Source: Betaproteobacteria bacterium
Lineage (GTDB): Bacteria; Pseudomonadota; Gammaproteobacteria; Burkholderiales; SG8-41
Assembly (NCBI GenBank): GCA_025356695.1
Contig: JANXSE010000289.1
Location: forward strand, 1 to 24,832
Length of the DNA: 24,832 nt
Direction of reading: 5' to 3'
A model generated the notes under the pieces. It was not told the DNA's origin and made no database searches. It was given only the letters and a program-made list of their open reading frames with translations. The translations under genes and the position numbers were made by a program. Each line of letters opens with the position of its first letter. Within the stretch, counting starts at the first letter, position 1. Positions 21,691 to 24,832 of the stretch are shown one piece after another.

Positions 21691-22466
21691 TGCGGCACCG
21701 CTGGTTTTTTCAGCGTGCGTTCGAAAAAACGCAGCGTGCGCATCCAGCCGTCGACGGTGGCTTCGGCGTTGCCGCCACCGCGTTCGAAGCTGTGCCCGGC
21801 GGACGCGTAGATCTGCGCTTCGTAGGGCGCCTTCGCATCGCGCAGCAGTTCAACCAGCATTTCGGCGAAACGGATTCTCACAGTGGCGTCCTGTGTGCCG
21901 TGCAGTACCAGCACCGGCGAGCTGTTTGCATTGAAGGCGCTGCGCATCGCTTCCAGCGTGTTGTCGGAGCCCGCGCCGTTGATGGCGCCGTAATAACTCA
22001 CACCGGCCTGCACCTGTTTGCGCGCGGCCAGCAGCAGTGCCCAGTAACCGCCGTTGGAAAAACCGACCGCACCCGTTGCGTCGGCGCGCACACCGGCGGT
22101 TTTTCTTAAGACATCGACGGCGTTGGCGAGGTCTTCGTAAATCGGTTTGGCGTAGGTCGTGAATGTCTGCTGCCGGGTGTTCGCGTGCAGGCCGTAGGCC
22201 TTGAAAAAATCCGGCACCAGGCAGACGTAACCCTCGTCGGCCAGTTTTTCTGCGTATTCGAGGTCAGCGGATTGCAGGCCGCCGCTGGTGTGCAGTATCA
22301 CCACGCCGGGAAAGGGGCCGGTACCGGCCGGTTTGTAGAGCGTCGCATCCATTTTTTTGTTGATGCCGACGCTGATCTGCGAACTTTCGGCCGCGTGCGC
22401 GCCGCCGCCCGCGAGCAGAGACGCAATGATGGATGCCGCGAAAAAAATATGACTGAAGCGCTTCAT
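21687..22466 (-). CDS. Exported dienelactone hydrolase-family protein (Ser nucleophile)
   Basis: A 259-residue alpha/beta hydrolase resembling dienelactone hydrolase. Signal peptide MKRFSHIFFAASIIASLLAG ending near AHAAE places it in the periplasm. Seen: PGVVILHTSGG oxyanion region (53-63), nucleophile GFSNGG with S137, acid D193 in HGTQDATV, and H225 in SAGHSFERGG. Classical dienelactone hydrolases have Cys at the nucleophile, so serine here points to an esterase-type relative. It should cleave an ester or lactone outside the cytoplasm. ATG 22466 is chosen for the signal peptide; ATG 22475 three codons upstream is equally possible, and neither has a clear ribosome binding site. It follows receptor 8 by 44 bases, probably in one transcript. 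Confidence 0.85.
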   Translation of the reverse strand: MKRFSHIFFAASIIASLLAGGGAHAAESSQISVGINKKMDATLYKPAGTGPFPGVVILHTSGGLQSADLEYAEKLADEGYVCLVPDFFKAYGLHANTRQQTFTTYAKPIYEDLANAVDVLRKTAGVRADATGAVGFSNGGYWALLLAARKQVQAGVSYYGAINGAGSDNTLEAMRSAFNANSSPVLVLHGTQDATVRIRFAEMLVELLRDAKAPYEAQIYASAGHSFERGGGNAEATVDGWMRTLRFFERTLKKPAVPQ

Positions 22467-22510
22467 GGTGTGCATAAGTCGGGGCGGGTCGGATCGCGGA
22501 AGTCTGGAGT

Positions 22511-23488
22511 TTACTCCGGCTTGATATTGGCCGCGCGCACGACCTTGCCCCACTTGCCGACTTCATCGCGCATGAACGCGGTGAACTCGGCTGCGCTCAT
22601 CGGTTGCGTCTCGGCGCCGAGCGCGGCGAACTGTTTTTTCATATCGTCACCGCCGAGGGCCGCGGTCATTTCGCGGTTCAGGCGCGCAACGATCGCCGGC
22701 GTCGTTTTTGCCGGCGCCACAGTGCCGTACCAGTTCGCGGCCTCGATGCCTTTGATGCCCGCTTCGGCGGTGGTCAGCACCTCGGGCAGCGTGGCGATGC
22801 GTTTGTAAAAAGCAACGGCGAGCGCGCGCAGGCGGCCACTCTTCACATGCTGCTCGGCCGCCGGCGGGCCGATCAGCATCAGGTGCGTCTGTCCCGACAT
22901 CACATCGCTCATCGCCTGTACTGAACCCTTGTACGGAATGTGCACGAGCTTGACGCCAGCGACGAGGTTGAAGAGTTCGACCGCGACGTGGTTGGTGGCG
23001 CCGATGCCGCCCGAGGCGTAGTTGTAGCCGCCGGGTTTCTGTTTCACCAGCGCGACGAATTCCTTCAACGTGGAAGCCGGCAGTGACGGTGGCGAGACAT
23101 AAAGGTTGGGCACCACGGCGGCGAGTGTGAGGTGCGCGAAGTCACGCACCGGATCAAACGGCAGGTTGGGCAGCAGCGTCGCGCTGATGGCCACGCCCGA
23201 CGAGGCGAGTGAAATCGTGTAACCGTCGGGTGGCGCTTTTGCCAGCAGGTCGAGGCCGATGTTGCCGGTCGCGCCCGGGCGGTTGTCCATGACGACTGTT
23301 TGCCCGAGTTGCGCGCCGAGCCGTTCGCCGATCAGACGGCTGATGATGTCGGTGGCGCCGCCGGCCGGGAAAGGCACGATGAAGCGGATTGGATGCGCAG
23401 GATACGCGTCGGTTTGTTGTGCGAACACGGGCGACGCAACGAAGGCGCATGCCAACAGCGTGGCCGCAATGCGAAGCGGTGTCGTCAT
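22511..23488 (-). CDS. Bug/TctC-family periplasmic solute receptor 8
   Basis: A 325-residue Bug receptor with signal peptide ending SPVFAQ (about residue 24). Ligand loop PFPAGGATDIISRLI, then GQTVVMDNRPGATGNIG, PPDGYTISLASS, FDPVRDFAHLTL, HIPYKGSVQAMSD and the end RAANIKPE. No clear ribosome binding site precedes ATG 23488: the eight bases upstream are followed by a family-B palindrome. Longer versions of this gene that start upstream would translate the palindrome into GIRFAPSGLQ, a sequence often seen as a false N-terminus. It sits between receptor 9 and the exported hydrolase. Confidence 0.92.
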   Translation of the reverse strand: MTTPLRIAATLLACAFVASPVFAQQTDAYPAHPIRFIVPFPAGGATDIISRLIGERLGAQLGQTVVMDNRPGATGNIGLDLLAKAPPDGYTISLASSGVAISATLLPNLPFDPVRDFAHLTLAAVVPNLYVSPPSLPASTLKEFVALVKQKPGGYNYASGGIGATNHVAVELFNLVAGVKLVHIPYKGSVQAMSDVMSGQTHLMLIGPPAAEQHVKSGRLRALAVAFYKRIATLPEVLTTAEAGIKGIEAANWYGTVAPAKTTPAIVARLNREMTAALGGDDMKKQFAALGAETQPMSAAEFTAFMRDEVGKWGKVVRAANIKPE

Positions 23489-23496
23489 GGCAGTCT

Positions 23497-23529
23497 GTAG
23501 CCCGGAAGGAGCGAAGCGTATTCCGGGGA
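23497..23529. repeat. REP-like palindrome, family B
   Basis: GTAGCCCGGAAGGAGCGAAG then CGTATTCCGGGGA, same orientation as 13463-13493 and opposite to 7201-7235. It lies in the 77-base gap between receptor 9 and receptor 8, immediately upstream of the receptor 8 start codon, so its hairpin would be in the leader of that gene. Confidence 0.8.
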
Positions 23530-23565
23530 TCCGCCCACAGGTCGCGTTTTTCTTCACGTGACGGT

Positions 23566-24528
23566 TTAATCCAGTTTGCTGCCGACGATTTTCATCAGCT
23601 GGCCGTACTTTTCGTAATCGCGTTTGATGCGCGCCGCCATTTCGGCGGTTGTCATTGTCCACGGCTCGAAGTCTTCAAGGCGCTTCTTCAGATCCGGGCT
23701 GTCGATCGCTTTTTTGATTTCACCATTGAGCCGGTCGATGATGGCTTTCGGCGTGCCGGCGGGGGCGAAGACGCCGACCCAGCCGCGATATTCGTAACCG
23801 GGCACGCCGGCTTCGGCAATGGTCGGCGCATCGGGAAACGCCGCGAGCCGCGTGTCCGAGGTGACGCCGAGCAACCGGATGCGTTTTGCGGCGAGTTGCT
23901 GCGTGGCGGCCGCCGGGCTGCTCACCAATACCTGCGTTTCGCCGGCCAGCAGCGCGGTGGCCGCCGGGCCGCCGCCCTTGTAATTCACTTGCGTCATCTT
24001 CGTGTTGGTCATCGAGGTGAGCAGCACGATGGAGAGGTCGGCGAAGCCGCCGCTGCCCGTTGACGAATACAGGATCTCACCGGGTTTCGCGCGCGCCAGC
24101 GCAACGAGTTCCTTCACCGTTTTCACCGGCAGCGAGGGATGCGTGACGAGCAGCCCCGTCTGCGCCACCATGATGCCGACGGGCGCGAAGTCGCCGATCG
24201 TGTCGTAGGCCAGTTTCTTGTAGATGTAGGGGTTGCCCAGATGCGTCATCGAATTGACCATCAGCGTGTAGCCGTCGGCCGGCGCGCGCGCGACGATCTC
24301 GGCGCCGATGGTACCGGTGGCGCCGCCGCGGTTGTCGATGACGAACTGCTGGCCCATGTTCTCGGAAATTTTCTGGAAGACGATGCGGCCGGCGATGTCG
24401 GTCAGCCCGCCGGCCGGCCATGGCGTGACGACGCGCACGGTTTTGGCGGGCCAGGTTTGGGCGTGTGCGAAGGTGGAAAACGCGGCGGCAGCGAGTAGCG
24501 CTGCAGTTACATGGAGTACATTTTTCAT
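23566..24528 (-). CDS. Bug/TctC-family periplasmic solute receptor 9
   Basis: A 320-residue Bug receptor with signal peptide MKNVLHVTAALLAAAAFSTF ending AHAQ. Ligand loop TPWPAGGLTDIAGRI (Trp in the usual aromatic or Phe/Tyr position), then GQQFVIDNRGGATGTIGAE, ADGYTLMVNSM, YDTIGDFAPVGI and a second loop NYKGGGPAATALL, where N-Y replaces the usual H-x-P-Y. The end is KIVGSKLD, not GIKPE. The only in-frame ATG that gives a signal peptide is 24528; upstream frame reads through a family-A palindrome. It is first in a probable receptor 9 - receptor 8 - hydrolase cluster. Confidence 0.92.
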   Translation of the reverse strand: MKNVLHVTAALLAAAAFSTFAHAQTWPAKTVRVVTPWPAGGLTDIAGRIVFQKISENMGQQFVIDNRGGATGTIGAEIVARAPADGYTLMVNSMTHLGNPYIYKKLAYDTIGDFAPVGIMVAQTGLLVTHPSLPVKTVKELVALARAKPGEILYSSTGSGGFADLSIVLLTSMTNTKMTQVNYKGGGPAATALLAGETQVLVSSPAAATQQLAAKRIRLLGVTSDTRLAAFPDAPTIAEAGVPGYEYRGWVGVFAPAGTPKAIIDRLNGEIKKAIDSPDLKKRLEDFEPWTMTTAEMAARIKRDYEKYGQLMKIVGSKLD

Positions 24529-24571
24529 CGGCTTAATCCATTTAATATGGCCGGAAGTTTTTGAGTTTCTC

Positions 24572-24606
24572 CTCTCCCTTGACGGGAGAGGGCAGGGGTG
24601 AGGGTG
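24572..24606. repeat. REP-like palindromic repeat, family A (short form)
   Basis: CTCCTCTCCCTTGACGGGAG then AGGGCAGGGGTGAGGGT. Same form and orientation as 6399-6437. It lies between the end of the partial gene and the start of receptor 9 on the minus strand, where it may end the upstream transcript. Confidence 0.75.
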
Positions 24607-24652
24607 AACGCCAGCGATTATCGCCCAGCGCAGGCCGCACGGCGAGATTTCT

Positions 24653-24832
24653 CTAAGCCTGCCACACCCCGTATCCTTTTTCGCGCAGTGCAATCCCCAG
24701 TTCAACCTCCATGTCGCGCGCAGCGTCGTAGGGCATGGGGTTGTAAAACTGATAAAGCTCAGGCAGCAGGCGCTCGCCGTAGAGCGTGACGAATTTCGCC
24801 GCGCGAACGCCGGCCTTGTGTTTGTCGAAGCG
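24653..24832 (-). CDS. C-terminal part of an unidentified gene (runs off the window)
   Basis: An open frame of 59 residues with no start in the window, ending at TAG (24653-24655). It reads RFDKHKAGVRAAKFVTLYGE, continues through LLPELYQFYNPMPYDAAR, and ends ELGIALREKGYGVWQA. Amino-acid use is that of a soluble, helical, cytoplasmic protein and codon use matches the neighbours, so it is probably a real gene. I do not recognise the family. It is on the same strand as, and 124 bases upstream of, receptor 9. Confidence 0.6.
   Translation of the reverse strand, partial: RFDKHKAGVRAAKFVTLYGERLLPELYQFYNPMPYDAARDMEVELGIALREKGYGVWQA

Noticed and set aside
23389..24063. 224-residue plus-strand frame opposite receptors 8 and 9
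   Set aside because: It crosses a palindrome and is antisense to two well-supported genes.

Overview
The window looks like high-GC chromosomal DNA of a betaproteobacterium, most likely Burkholderiales. Its dominant feature is nine genes for periplasmic solute receptors of the Bug/TctC family, which is strongly expanded in that order (Bordetella, Cupriavidus, Variovorax and relatives). The intergenic palindromes (REP-like) and the house style of small exported proteins fit the same group. The assignment rests on gene content, not on a marker gene. I see no rRNA, tRNA, insertion sequence, phage or CRISPR array.

Layout, left to right. Bases 1-2900 hold an AbiEii-type nucleotidyltransferase toxin, a Bug receptor, and an exported membrane protein ending in a zinc ribbon. 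Bases 2900-7200 hold a 3-hydroxyisobutyrate-dehydrogenase-like enzyme (minus), a PhnD-like binding protein without a signal peptide, a convergent Bug receptor, and a conserved cysteine-containing membrane protein of unknown function. Bases 7200-9740 hold small genes (an exported hypothetical, a SpoIIAA-like protein, a surface-adhesin-E-like protein) and an exported metallo-beta-lactamase-fold hydrolase. Bases 9760-12330 hold a Bug receptor with a repeat-expanded signal peptide, a DUF3606 protein, a lipoprotein and a small exported protein. Bases 12490-15463 hold a plus-strand Bug receptor, a diheme cytochrome c and a two-domain cupin. Bases 15515-18704 hold two tandem Bug receptors and a divergent alpha/beta hydrolase. 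Bases 18705-19101 are an unusual structured intergenic element. Bases 19102-24832 hold a Bug-quinone oxidoreductase pair, a small exported protein, a Bug-Bug-dienelactone-hydrolase-like cluster, and the C-terminal end of an unidentified gene.

How the genes may work together: no TctA or TctB membrane subunit is present, so the receptors must either use a transporter encoded elsewhere or act as sensors. Several receptors sit immediately upstream of one enzyme on the same strand (quinone oxidoreductase with a 9-base gap, exported hydrolase with a 44-base gap, cytochrome c plus cupin). This suggests small receptor-plus-enzyme modules for organic acids or aromatic breakdown products; the substrates cannot be read from the sequence. 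At least three families of short palindromic repeats lie between the genes, several of them between convergent gene ends where they could end transcription in both directions.
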